From Desulforegula conservatrix Mb1Pa (lineage in GTDB: Bacteria > Desulfobacterota > Desulfobacteria > Desulfobacterales > Desulforegulaceae): a DNA stretch of 41,142 nucleotides. The position numbers were made by a program, and so were the translations under genes. Shown here piece after piece: positions 15,439 to 25,600 of the stretch (the stretch's first letter is position 1; every line of letters begins with the position of its first letter). The stretch covers positions 1-41,142 of the forward strand of contig NZ_AUEY01000033.1 in the NCBI RefSeq assembly GCF_000426225.1, in the 5' to 3' direction. The notes beneath the pieces are model-generated. The model saw nothing but the letters and a program-made list of their open reading frames with translations. It searched no databases and was not told where the DNA came from.

Positions 15439-17280
15439 TTAAATCAAGCCCAAAAGCCTGTTGCATAAGCCTGAGGTCCGTCTCGTCCTTTCCGATATAG
15501 CCATTGAAAAGATTTCTTCACTGCTAATAAGGATAAATTCTTTTTTGGCTCTGGTTACAGCTGTATAGACAAGCTCCATTGAAAGGGCGCCTGTGAATCT
15601 GTCAGGCAGGACGAGTGCAACCCTGTCATATTCAGATCCCTGACTTTTATGAACAGTTGAGGCAAAAACGGTTTCATGACGACCTAAACGAGAGGGATGA
15701 AAAGCTTTAACAGTATTATCTCCGGATCTGAAATAAACCATAAGATTTTTTTTGTCATTATCATCCTTAAGAGCAATTCCGGTATCTCCATTAAAAAGAC
15801 CTAACTGATAATCATTTGTTGTGATCATCACAGGTCTGCCATGGTACCAGTCACCATCTGCAGGCGCGTATTTATTTTCATGCATCAGTTCTCTTACAGT
15901 ACTGTTAATTCCTTCAACTCCCCAGATTCCCTGTCTCACAGCGCAGAGTATTTTGAACTCGTCAATGCAATCAAGGGCCTTTTCCGGTGAATCAGATGCT
16001 GAAATCCGGGAAAGATGATCACTTGTCAGATCATTGATGATTTTTTTAAGGCTATTTTCGTTCCCTCGTTTAATCCAGACAATGTCAGTATATAGTTTTG
16101 ATTTCAAGATTTCAAAGGCACTGTTTTTATCACCATTTTTGATAGCTTCAGCCAGAAGTCCTATGCCGCTATTTCCTGAGAATCTGTAGCTTTTGTCAAG
16201 CTCTACAACACCGTCATAAAAGCCTTCGTCTTCAACAGGTGATATATTGGGGAATTTGCCGCCAATGCCAAGAAAAGAAAATGCTTTTTGGGAGAATTTA
16301 TCTGCCGGCCCTGCTTTGCATATGTCGGCAAGAACAGCTCCTGGCTCAACAGATGAAAGCTGATCCTTGTCGCCCATAAGAATAAGTCTTGCTCTTTTTG
16401 GCAGTGCATCCATGATGTTTGCCATCATTGCAATATCAACCATTGATGCCTCGTCAATAATGAGTACATCCGCAATCAACGGGTTTTTATTATTGTATCT
16501 GGGCCTGGATGACGCATGGCCTATGCCGAGAAGCCTGTGGATTGTTATTGCAGCTTCCGGGGCATCAGTATCATCAACGCCCAAATTTTTTATTTTGAGC
16601 ATGGCCGAAGATATGGCAGAAGAGATTCTTGCCGCAGCTTTCCCGGTTGGCGCGGCAAGGATGATTTTGGGTTTTCTTTTAAGCTCAGGTTTCAAGATTT
16701 CTGTCAGAATGGATATTATTTTGGCAGCAGTCGTTGTCTTTCCTGTTCCAGGGCCACCGGTAACAAGGCAGAATCTGCTTCTTGCCGCGCATATTGCAGC
16801 TCCCATCTGCCAGTTATAATCTTTTGAATTATTATCAAAATTTTTGGTAACAAGCTCTTCAATCAGTTCCTTTCTGATTTCGAAGAAAGACTGGTCCTTT
16901 GAGTTTATGAAGTTTTCTATAATATTCTGATAGTCCCAGAATTTTTTAAGGTAAAGGAACCTGTTCCCTGCAAGTAAAAGTGGATATGATTCATCGGGGT
17001 TTCCAACTGCCTTTGACTTTTCTACGCCAGATCTGATTTGTTCAGGCGTAAAATCTGTTATTTTCATTTCTCTTAACAAATCTGACAGAGGCTCGGAATC
17101 AAGGTCTATGCAGATATGACCTTTTCCTGTCTGGCTTGAGGCAATGGCATAAGCCAGGGCACTTTCGTCGGAATAATCAACCGTCAGTCTGCATAAAAAT
17201 GCTGAAAAAATTTTATCAGAAGCCGAAAATACCGAATCAGATTTTGATTTGTTTAAAATGTTGGGAATTTTTTCAAACAT
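15439..17280 (-). CDS. recD: Exodeoxyribonuclease V alpha subunit (RecD helicase)
   Basis: 613 aa, against 608 in E. coli RecD. SF1 5'-3' helicase and regulatory subunit of RecBCD. Walker A is GGPGTGKT at 175-182. Motif II is LIIDEASMVD, followed by LILMGDKDQLSSVEPGAVLADIC (motif III region). The C-terminal motifs read FASTVHKSQGSEYD and LVYTAVTRAKKEF. The short RecD1-type N-terminal domain fits a partner of RecBC rather than RecD2. It is separated from recB by 1.7 kb carrying three unrelated genes, two on the opposite strand, so it is not in the recCB transcript. Confidence 0.95.
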   Translation of the reverse strand: MFEKIPNILNKSKSDSVFSASDKIFSAFLCRLTVDYSDESALAYAIASSQTGKGHICIDLDSEPLSDLLREMKITDFTPEQIRSGVEKSKAVGNPDESYPLLLAGNRFLYLKKFWDYQNIIENFINSKDQSFFEIRKELIEELVTKNFDNNSKDYNWQMGAAICAARSRFCLVTGGPGTGKTTTAAKIISILTEILKPELKRKPKIILAAPTGKAAARISSAISSAMLKIKNLGVDDTDAPEAAITIHRLLGIGHASSRPRYNNKNPLIADVLIIDEASMVDIAMMANIMDALPKRARLILMGDKDQLSSVEPGAVLADICKAGPADKFSQKAFSFLGIGGKFPNISPVEDEGFYDGVVELDKSYRFSGNSGIGLLAEAIKNGDKNSAFEILKSKLYTDIVWIKRGNENSLKKIINDLTSDHLSRISASDSPEKALDCIDEFKILCAVRQGIWGVEGINSTVRELMHENKYAPADGDWYHGRPVMITTNDYQLGLFNGDTGIALKDDNDKKNLMVYFRSGDNTVKAFHPSRLGRHETVFASTVHKSQGSEYDRVALVLPDRFTGALSMELVYTAVTRAKKEFILISSEEIFSMAISERTRRTSGLCNRLLGLI

Positions 17281-17321
17281 AATATATATTCATCAAATAT
17301 TAGAAATTAAAATTTTGGCCA

Positions 17322-17347
17322 GGCAGACTCTGTTTAATGCTGATGTG
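17322..17347. repeat. Short repeat shared with the 11224 terminator
   Basis: GGCAGACTCTGTTTAATG followed by CTGATGTG. The 11227-11250 terminator arm reads GGCAGACTCATGTTTAATG then ATGTT. The similarity covers about 24 nt. Here the stem is decayed and no T run follows, so it is a relic rather than a terminator. Confidence 0.5.
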
Positions 17348-17376
17348 ACCAAATGCCAATCCAAAAGGATAGAATT

Positions 17377-17913
17377 ATGCAAACCCAGGATGCAACAATT
17401 GATATAGTATCAGATGTTTTATGCAAGGCAACAAAACATGTGCTGGAGTCGTGCACAAAAAGGACAGTCAAGTTTTCAAGTACTTATCAGAAAATTGAAA
17501 AAGTGACCCTAAAGCCTGATGTGGGATGTTTCGTGCAATTTTCAGGAGATTATAACGGACTTGCTGTACTTAATTTTTCCAAGGAAGCGGCAGTCCTTCT
17601 TTATCAGAGTTACATGATGGCAATGGGCATTCCTGAAAATGAGCTTGCCAAAGATTTTACGTCCAATGAGGTCAGTGATTCCATTGGTGAGATGACAAAT
17701 CAGCTTATGGGCCTTCTTATGAGGTCTGTGGAGGATAAATTCGGGCTTTCATCTTTTTGTGGACAGCCAAAGGCTCTTTCTCTCATAACCCCCATTACCC
17801 TGATAATCGATTCTGATTTCAGGGAAAACAGAAGGGTTGTATTTAATGTGGATCACCATAAATTTCATATCGAGCTTGCTCTTGAGAAGACAGAATTCAT
17901 TGTGAGAAAATAG
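17377..17913 (+). CDS. DUF3334 / CheX-like protein
   Basis: 178 aa. Resembles the DUF3334 family, a CheX/CheC-fold group: LKPDVGCFVQFSGDYNGLAVLNFSKEAA, then EVSDSIGEMTNQLMGLLMRSVEDKF (position of the CheX ExxN helix), and a close of FHIELALEKTEFI. The E-x-x-N pair (E-M-T-N) is visible, so phosphatase-type chemistry is conceivable but unproven. An in-frame ATG at 17353 lacks a ribosome site, while AAGGA lies 8 nt before 17377, so the shorter start is preferred. It is a lone plus-strand gene between recD and an unknown minus-strand ORF, closed by a terminator. Confidence 0.82.
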   Translation: MQTQDATIDIVSDVLCKATKHVLESCTKRTVKFSSTYQKIEKVTLKPDVGCFVQFSGDYNGLAVLNFSKEAAVLLYQSYMMAMGIPENELAKDFTSNEVSDSIGEMTNQLMGLLMRSVEDKFGLSSFCGQPKALSLITPITLIIDSDFRENRRVVFNVDHHKFHIELALEKTEFIVRK

Positions 17914-17919
17914 AATTTC

Positions 17920-17944
17920 GGCGGCCATGAATTTCATGGCTGCC
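17920..17944 (+). terminator. Terminator hairpin after the DUF3334 gene
   Basis: 11-bp stem GGCGGCCATGA (17920-17930) with TCATGGCTGCC (17934-17944), one G-U pair and a 3-nt loop, then TTATCATTTTC. The T tract is interrupted, so efficiency is uncertain. It also serves as a boundary to the convergent ORF. Confidence 0.7.
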
Positions 17945-17973
17945 TTATCATTTTCTGATTATTATCCTTATTA

Positions 17974-18336
17974 TTATTCTGGGCCAATTTCAAAGGGGCC
18001 TTTTTCAAGGAAATCAAGAAACAAAGAATCTGTACCCATATAGATCAGTTCTTCCAGAAGGTTTGCAATATCTTCTTGTCCTACAATCTGGTACTCTTTT
18101 TCAGTATAATTCCCATCCCATTCAAGGCATCTTGCGTGGGCGGAAATGACGATGAAGAGATTGTACATTCTTCCGAACGAATCATCATAAGTATCGTCAA
18201 TTTCTCTTTCTAAAGAAAGCCTCGTCCCTTTTGGTTTCCAACCGTTTTCAGAGGCTGCTTTTAGAATGCTAAGCCAGAATTCATTTGGACATGAGTAGGT
18301 TTCCCCTGTTTTAATATTTATAAATCTGTATCCCAT
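17974..18336 (-). CDS. Hypothetical acidic protein
   Basis: 120 aa, no signal peptide, no membrane segment, no recognised domain. The N-terminal part reads MGYRFINIKTGETYSC, then NEFWLSILKAASENGWKPKG. A helical C-terminus (QEDIANLLEELIYMG) ends in an acidic tail. No other frame competes for this stretch, and the codon pattern looks coding. It is divergent from the PilZ gene at 18522, with a dyad in the gap. The Shine-Dalgarno site is weak. Function not assigned. Confidence 0.65.
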   Translation of the reverse strand: MGYRFINIKTGETYSCPNEFWLSILKAASENGWKPKGTRLSLEREIDDTYDDSFGRMYNLFIVISAHARCLEWDGNYTEKEYQIVGQEDIANLLEELIYMGTDSLFLDFLEKGPFEIGPE

Positions 18337-18411
18337 ATTTTAAATAATCTTTTTGTTGATTTTTGTTGATTGATGACTATTTATCTTGAAATATTCTGCA
18401 AATTATATAAA

Positions 18412-18435
18412 AGCGATTCTAATATTTGAATCGCT
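18412..18435. promoter_or_regulatory. 8-bp dyad between divergent genes (possible operator)
   Basis: Perfect inverted repeat AGCGATTC (18412-18419) and GAATCGCT (18428-18435) with an 8-nt AT spacer, in the gap between the unknown ORF and the PilZ gene. The AT-rich stretch that follows could hold the PilZ promoter. Either an operator or a small terminator; no direct evidence for binding. Confidence 0.35.
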
Positions 18436-18521
18436 CTGAATCAATATATAAATTTATTATTGTACATTAAGCAGATCAGGAGCAGTGTTATCCCTAAACA
18501 CTCAAATTTTAGGAGTACTCA

Positions 18522-18980
18522 ATGGAAATTCAAACAGACACTCAAAATGAAAGAAGAGAGACAAGAAGATTCCCGGTAAAAGGCGGAGCTGTTGTTAATT
18601 TCAAAAAGAAATCTTTTTTTATGCTGAGCAAGAATGAGTATATCCAGATAGGCCCTGTTTCAGATATCAGTTTCAGAGGGATGTCCATCCATTATTTTTC
18701 AAACAAAAATAAATTTGATGAATCCTTGGGGCTTACCATAATGACTAAATCAGGAAAAATAATTCTTGATGACCTGCTTTTTGAGACTGTTTATGACATA
18801 GAAATAGGCGTTCTTCCTGACGGGAAAGAAGTAAGAAAAAAAGCGGTCAGATTTATTGATGTTTCAGGTTATCAGGCCGCCTGGCTTGCCTGTATGATTC
18901 ATAACCTGAGCAGCAGGCAGGCCGAATTAGGCAATCCATCAGTAGATGAAAGGCCCGAAGTTTTAAAAGAAATTTTTTGA
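18522..18980 (+). CDS. PilZ-domain protein, probable c-di-GMP receptor
   Basis: 152 aa, one PilZ domain. Both ligand motifs are intact: ERRETRRF (RxxxR at R11/R12 to R15/R16) and D48-I-S50-F-R-G53 (DxSxxG). A strand-rich core to about residue 115 and a C-terminal helix follow. This is the most convincing c-di-GMP receptor in the window. AGGAG before the ATG is strong. It stands alone on the plus strand, convergent with recB, whose stop is 28 nt downstream. Target unknown. Confidence 0.9.
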   Translation: MEIQTDTQNERRETRRFPVKGGAVVNFKKKSFFMLSKNEYIQIGPVSDISFRGMSIHYFSNKNKFDESLGLTIMTKSGKIILDDLLFETVYDIEIGVLPDGKEVRKKAVRFIDVSGYQAAWLACMIHNLSSRQAELGNPSVDERPEVLKEIF

Positions 18981-19007
18981 TATGTTCAATCTTAAATACC
19001 TGACTTA

Positions 19008-22000
19008 CTAAAAACCTGATGAGAGTTTTTTAATAAAAGCCTCATCAGGTTTGTGAAAATAAACTCCATTTTTACCTGACTCATCAAGCCCCCTGATAAA
19101 CAAATAGAAAACTCCGCCAAAATTTTTCTTATACGAATACTCAGGAATTCTCGCTGCAAGATATCTATCAAGGGCAACAATATAAAAATGGTACTGGAGT
19201 ATATATAATTCGGAAATCATGACGTCATTAAGCTTGGCTGTTGAATATGAGTCGTTTGTATCGCCCATATGATTCGATTTCCAGTCTACAAGATAATATA
19301 TTTCGTTATGCTCGAAAAGCATGTCCATGAAACCGCGCATAAAACCATTAATTGGCCAGTGATTCAGTTTTTCGAGTTTACTGACAAGTTTCTGGTTAAT
19401 CTCCTCTTCTCCGCAGTTTCCTGAAAAAGTTTTCGTCAGATCACTTGGAATAAGTTTCCTTATTGGGAAATAGAATCCAATTTCATTGATTCTGGACTCA
19501 CGTTTGATCGATGAAAGGCTGAAATCAGAATCAACGTCCTGAAGTTTTAATGAAACAAGAACTGTTGCCATTTCCGTTATAATGTCTGCCCACTCCAGGT
19601 CGAAACCGAATTCCTGGAGCTTTGTTTCTGCGAGGCTTTTAATAGCCTGAGTGTCTGATTTGAAATCAAGCTTTTCAATAAAAGAATGAATAAAATTCCC
19701 TGCTTCCCTTCCCTTGGGAAAGTCAAAAATTGTTTTTTTGCTGTCAGATGACTTGTTTGGTTTTTCATTTATACTGAGTTCGCCTGCTTCAAATTCAGGG
19801 ATATCAGGATCTATTTTTGGAGAATGCGCTTCTGCAGTTATGCCTGAAAAACTTGATATAACTGTGCCAGATTTGATACGTCTCTCAAAATGTCTTATGA
19901 AAAGGCTTTTTTTCTCCTGTTCAAATTGGCTATTAATTGATGGCGCATTGTTCTTTGAGTAGTCAGAAATAAAAATCCTTCCTCCTGACTTTGTACTTAA
20001 TCCATTCAGTAATGCCATTTTTTCGTTGAAATCTGTTTTCCCAAGGCCCTTTTTCAGATCATCAATACCGTCGTTTATGTTCAATTTGCCTTCATGAAAA
20101 AGAAGATAACCCAGAGATGAACAGCACGAGTCTGTGTCTATGGCAATGAAACAGGCATGTTTAGCCCTTGTAAGAGCCACATAAAGGAGTCTTGCTGATT
20201 CTGCAAGTTCCTCTGCCTTATGTTTTTTTTGCGTTAATTTGAAATCTGGGTGGGTGACGTCAAAATAAGTGAATGATTCATCGTCATCTGATGAATGGAT
20301 AACAATGCTTTCATGTTTCATTCTTGAAATGTCTTTTGCAGGAAAAGGACAGAATACAATCGGAAACTCAAGGCCTTTGCTTTTATGAATTGTAATTATC
20401 TTTACGGCATCGGCTTCGCTTTCAAGCCTCAAAAGCTCCTCTTCAGAACCACTTGTTTCCGGCAGCATTTTTTCTGAAAGCCATGATATTACTTCATCTG
20501 GCGAAAGCTTTTCTGATGATTCCTGATGGTTTATTAATTCTGCAAGATGAAAAAGGTTTGTCAGGGTTCTTTCGCCATCAGGTTCGGATGCAATTGCAGC
20601 CATGACTCCTTGCCTGTTAATGGCATTTCTGAACATCTGGCTGAAATCTTTTTTTACCCATACTTCATTAAGTTCCCTGAAAAAAACAATAGCCTTGTCC
20701 AGAGCTTTTTCATCGTGGCCAAGTTCTGCAATCTCAATGGCGTTAAGCCCGAAGAATGGGGTCAAAAGAGCTGCTTTGAGTCTGCCCGTGTCAGAAGAAT
20801 CTGCGACCGCGGCAAGGAGTCTTGACATATAATGCGCCTCAACAGATTTGAATACATCGTCTCCTCCGCTGGAAACAGAAGGGATTCCGGCTCTGTCCAG
20901 AAGCCTCTTGATTTTTTTACCTTCACTGTGCCTGCGGACAAGTATGGCAATATCTCCGGGCTTTACAGGTTTCCCTGATATTCTGGCTTTTTCAGAAATC
21001 AGCTTTGAAATCCTATCTGTCACATATTCACAAATCAGATTTTCAGGTTTTTTAATGGAATCATTTTTTTTCCCTGCAAATGCGAATATTTCTAAGGGCC
21101 CAGCAATTCCTGGATATTCGAAGTCCGAATTGGTTCTTCCATCCGAAGCTTTTGAATTGAAATAATTGATCCCGTCAAAGACAAAGGGATTCTCTCTGTT
21201 TGAAAAAATGGAGTTTACTGCCTGAATAAGATCACCGTCAGATCTCCAGTTGGTTGTAAGAGTGTATTTTTTCTCTGCTTGTTCCGACGCTTTAAGATAC
21301 GCAAAAATATCCGCGCCTCTGAAGCCGTATATTGACTGTTTAGGATCTCCGATGAGAAAGAGTGGTGTCGAGTTTTTGAAGGCTGTAGAGAAAATATCGT
21401 ACTGAATATGGTCTGTATCCTGAAACTCATCTATCAGAGCTGCCCTGAATCTTTTTCTTAGTGATGCGCAGATTTTTTCACTGAATGGGCCTTTAATGGC
21501 ATCATGAACCTTCAGGAGAAGATCATTGAAGCCGAGTGTGTTGTTAATATTCTTCCTCTTTTCTGATTCCGAAGAAAAGTACTCCATGAAATCCATTTTT
21601 ACGCGATTCAGTTCAGCAATATAAAAATCTGAAAGAAGGTCTGATGTGTTTTTCAGATCTTCGCACAGATCGAAAAAATCATGGACAGGCGGATTCTGGC
21701 CTTTTTTTGTTTTACCTTCGATAAATGAGCTGGTCAGCTTTTCAAAATCATCGAAAAGAGCTGGCATAGGTGTTTCACTCGAAAGATATTCATCAATGTT
21801 TTCAAAAAGCCTTTTTATTATTCCTTCTTTATAGGATGTTCCGTTCAATGTTTTGGATTCGAGCAGACAGCTTCTTATTTCCTTATTTTTACTTTCCCAC
21901 ATGTTTTTTGCTTTTTCAAAAGAGAGCCTGAATTCTTTTTCTGCTTTGATGATCCCGAAGTTATTTGAATCTAAACTGTCTGAATTGTTATGAAAATCCT

Positions 22001-22646
22001 TTACCGTGACTTTAAGGAATGGCCTGATTTTTGACATGAATTGGGGAATTAATCCTGAAAAGAACTTATTATCCACAAGATAACTGAGGAAGATTTTTGA
22101 ATCATAAATATTATTCCCAGTATTATTCGCATCTTTTTTGAATCGTGATCTAAGGAAGTCAGAAATTATTTCGGCTTCGAGGTCTGAAAGATCCGGCTCA
22201 AGCCGAAAATCAAACATAGAGCCTGTTTCAAAGGCCTGTTCCTGTAAAACTCTTCTGCAGAAACCGTGAATTGTGAATATGGAAGCTTTGTCAAAGGTTC
22301 TAAGGGCAATTTCAAGTTTCATTTCCGCGAGTTTTCTTGAATTGCCATCAAGCTGTGACAAGGATTCAGAAAATGAGTCTGTTCCGGATATTGCGCCTTT
22401 CTTAAGATGATCAAGGCATTCCTTGAGCCTTTTTCTTATTCTGTCCTTTAGTTCCGCTGTGGCGGCCTCTGTGAATGTTACGACAAGAATGCTCTCAACA
22501 GGGAGATTGCTTTCAAGTACAAATCTGAGATAAAGAGAGGCAATGGAGTATGTTTTGCCGGTTCCAGCGCTTGCTTCAATCAGGTTTACTCCTGACAGTT
22601 CGCATGTGAAAGGGTCAAATTCCATAAATTTTTTGTCACCGGTCAT
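19008..22646 (-). CDS. recB: Exodeoxyribonuclease V beta subunit (RecB helicase-nuclease)
   Basis: 1212 aa, typical of RecB (about 1180-1220). UvrD-type SF1A helicase with Walker A A25-S-A-G-T-G-K-T32 and helicase motifs AALIDEFQDTDHIQYDIF, LIGDPKQSIYGFRGAD and IHKSKGLEFPIVFCPF. The C-terminal nuclease retains D1108 (GFMDMLF), D1121 and K1123 (LVDWKSN), the same 13-residue spacing as E. coli D1067/D1080, so both activities should be present. The start is 3 nt after the recC stop, giving a recC-recB operon with tight coupling. Acts in double-strand break repair and degradation of linear DNA. Confidence 0.97.
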   Translation of the reverse strand: MTGDKKFMEFDPFTCELSGVNLIEASAGTGKTYSIASLYLRFVLESNLPVESILVVTFTEAATAELKDRIRKRLKECLDHLKKGAISGTDSFSESLSQLDGNSRKLAEMKLEIALRTFDKASIFTIHGFCRRVLQEQAFETGSMFDFRLEPDLSDLEAEIISDFLRSRFKKDANNTGNNIYDSKIFLSYLVDNKFFSGLIPQFMSKIRPFLKVTVKDFHNNSDSLDSNNFGIIKAEKEFRLSFEKAKNMWESKNKEIRSCLLESKTLNGTSYKEGIIKRLFENIDEYLSSETPMPALFDDFEKLTSSFIEGKTKKGQNPPVHDFFDLCEDLKNTSDLLSDFYIAELNRVKMDFMEYFSSESEKRKNINNTLGFNDLLLKVHDAIKGPFSEKICASLRKRFRAALIDEFQDTDHIQYDIFSTAFKNSTPLFLIGDPKQSIYGFRGADIFAYLKASEQAEKKYTLTTNWRSDGDLIQAVNSIFSNRENPFVFDGINYFNSKASDGRTNSDFEYPGIAGPLEIFAFAGKKNDSIKKPENLICEYVTDRISKLISEKARISGKPVKPGDIAILVRRHSEGKKIKRLLDRAGIPSVSSGGDDVFKSVEAHYMSRLLAAVADSSDTGRLKAALLTPFFGLNAIEIAELGHDEKALDKAIVFFRELNEVWVKKDFSQMFRNAINRQGVMAAIASEPDGERTLTNLFHLAELINHQESSEKLSPDEVISWLSEKMLPETSGSEEELLRLESEADAVKIITIHKSKGLEFPIVFCPFPAKDISRMKHESIVIHSSDDDESFTYFDVTHPDFKLTQKKHKAEELAESARLLYVALTRAKHACFIAIDTDSCCSSLGYLLFHEGKLNINDGIDDLKKGLGKTDFNEKMALLNGLSTKSGGRIFISDYSKNNAPSINSQFEQEKKSLFIRHFERRIKSGTVISSFSGITAEAHSPKIDPDIPEFEAGELSINEKPNKSSDSKKTIFDFPKGREAGNFIHSFIEKLDFKSDTQAIKSLAETKLQEFGFDLEWADIITEMATVLVSLKLQDVDSDFSLSSIKRESRINEIGFYFPIRKLIPSDLTKTFSGNCGEEEINQKLVSKLEKLNHWPINGFMRGFMDMLFEHNEIYYLVDWKSNHMGDTNDSYSTAKLNDVMISELYILQYHFYIVALDRYLAARIPEYSYKKNFGGVFYLFIRGLDESGKNGVYFHKPDEAFIKKLSSGF

Positions 22647-22649
22647 TTC

Positions 22650-25600
22650 TTATTTTACCTCTTGAGTTGCAAGGATCACAGGGGTGAAAATATTTACCGC
22701 TATTTCTTTGAATTCTTCAGAATTAAAGAAAAGATCCGTAATATCATCTCCAAAGCACAGGTTTTCGTAAAACCCAGGTTCTATGGAAGAATTGAAACCT
22801 GAAAGTCTTTTTTCAATTTCACTGTAAAGAGCTTTTGTTTCCTTGTTTTTTAATACTGCTGCTGCGTAATCTCTGGATGTGTCAGGAAGAAAATGAAGGG
22901 GCTTCATAAGTCCTTTTTGATAATACTTCAGAAATTCTTGCAGGTGTTTTTCAGCTTCATCCACGCTAATGCACGAAGAACTGATTTTAGAAACTGAACG
23001 CTTGGTTTTTGAGTCCCCAAAACCTGCAAGAACAAAAGAATCTGCCTCGCACCCCGCCATTCTGCACGCCAGAAAATCTATCCATGCCGAAAGGAGGATA
23101 TTAGCGGGATTAATGCTTCCGTATCTTACAAAAATAAGCTTGGATCCAGTTTCATCTTCCCTGATAGACGCATTAACATTGCCATTAAGCGTGAAATTAC
23201 CAATCTGAAAATCTATTTCAATAATTGCTTTTCTGCATGATGCAAAATCGACAGAGTATTCCACTGCATCAGCCTCAGATTCATATATACTCTGGGTCAG
23301 TTCTCCTAAGCTGCCATGTGGAAGCAAACCCTGGGAGCTTAGGATTTTCTGCCTTGATGAGATATTATTTATTTTCTGTCTCAATTCCATATTTTTGCTG
23401 AATATCAAGTGGCGTTCAAGTCCTGATGGCATTGATGCTCCCATGATTTCAGATTCCTGGTCCTGAAAATCAAGATTTGCGCCCAGAACATATCTGACTG
23501 CATATTCACAAGGGTTTTTCCAGAATTTCTTTAAATCAGCAAGTGATACAGGGCCTTTCAGATGATCATCAAATGGAAGTTCTTTCTCCCAGAATTCTTT
23601 TTTTGCATGGTTTTTAGAAATAATTGCAGATGCTGCGTCAAAATACTCCCTGTTAAAGCTAAAAATCCTTTTCTCATTATTCATTTCAAAAGAAGTTGGA
23701 GAAAAGCCATGCATCGGATGCTTGATGATTAATTTCTCTGAGGTTTTTTCGTTGGTTTCAGAAACAGTTGATCCGTCAATATAATCCAGAAGCTCTGAAA
23801 CCAGAACAGAAGGAGGTATTATTGAATTGTCTCTGGCGCTTTGTCCTGTATAGCTTATATAAAGCTTCTCCCTCGCCGATATGATTATGTCGAGGAAAAG
23901 CTGCCTGTCGTCTTTTCTTATTGACGGGTCACCAGGTTTTGGCGATTCAATTGTAAGGTCAAAACCAGGAGGATTTTCGTTCCTTGGGAAAGAGTCATTG
24001 TTCATGCCAAGAAGGCAAATGACCCTGAAAGGAATGCTTCGCATTGGAAGCATCGCACAGAAAGTAATTCCACCTGTCAGAAATCCATAGCTTGAGGCAC
24101 TGTCTTCAAGCTCTTTTGAGAGGAACTCGGCTATGATGCCGATGTCAGTTTTTTCATTTATTCCGGCTTTTTCTGCAATATCCTTGAGTTTGAGGAGCTG
24201 GCTTCTGATGTTTCTTTTTACAGGCCCTGTTTCGCTGTCATCCATAAACATGTCAAGAAGGTTTGAAAGAAGAACGACCCATTCCCCCACTGTCTTTTTG
24301 TTTTCCAATTCATTTATTGCAGATGTCATGGACGACCAGAATCCGAGAAATTTTGAAAGAGCAGCGTAGTTTGACGTCATAATTCCGGGAAGAGGGGATA
24401 TGCCGCAGAAAGAATCCATATCTTCATCCTGCATGGCTATGCCAAGAAGCAGTCTGTCAATCGCATGGGCCCAGGTGTTTTCCCTGAAACCCGGAAGTCC
24501 GAGACTTATTCTTTGCTTTTCATCCATTTCTCCTGAGACTCTTGCGTCTGACAGCCATTTTTTTATCAGGTCAAGATCCTCTCCATCAATCTCAAACTTT
24601 GCTGAAACGCATCTGTTTTCAATTATTTCCAGGACTTCATGTCTGCAAAGCCTTGATTTACCCAGTCTAATTACGGACAGAAAGCAGTCAGTCGCCTTTT
24701 TTTCTTCTCCGGAAAGCCTGTCAGCCACAGTAAAGGGTATTCTCACACTTGACCCGCCGGATGAGCCGAAAACTGCCTCTATACATGGCCCGTATTTTCC
24801 TATTTCAGGAGTCATGACAATAATGTCTGATGGACTGAGGTTTTGATCTTTTTCAAGCATGTCGAGGATTCTGTCAAACAGGACTTCGGTTTCCCTCAAA
24901 GGGCTGTGGCATGAGTGAAACCATAGAGAATCGTCGTTTATATCCCATTTATGCCTTGAGTCCTCGTCAGCAGCGGGGTTTTCAAGAAAGAGCATGGACG
25001 ATTGTATGAAAGACAGAAGGTTGTTGTTTCCTCCGGGGTTATTCCGGACAAATATGTCTTGCTCAACAATATTTTCACGAGCGTATAGTAATTCGAGAAA
25101 ATCAGAAGAGCTTTCACCTAAGGATTCCAGAAGATCATTGGTCTGCTCAAAATGCATATCAGAAATAATTTCACCTTTTCTTACAGCCGCCTTGCGCTGG
25201 CTTATACTTGGCAGATTGCCCCAATATTCCATACATGGACTCAGACAGAAAATGCTCACGTCGCAGATGCCTGACATGGCATCAAGCACATTGATGTAAG
25301 AAGGTGAAAGACTGGCTATTCCGAAAATGTTCAGTCGCTTTGGTAACAGCTCAAGATTTAAATTGCCGTTAACAGCTTTTGAAACAAATTCGTTGATGAG
25401 CAAGGCTGGGTGCGGGAAAAAATATTCTGATGTGATCATTCTCCATAGTTTTGCCTGCCAGATATCATCACCCCCTGAATCCCATTTTAAAATCAATTCA
25501 GGCCGGTAAAAAAGATATTTTTCAAATGCCGTCGCTATATGCCCTGACAGCTGGAATCTTTTAAGCCCGTTTTGATCAGAGCTGCAATAATTTCTTATAA

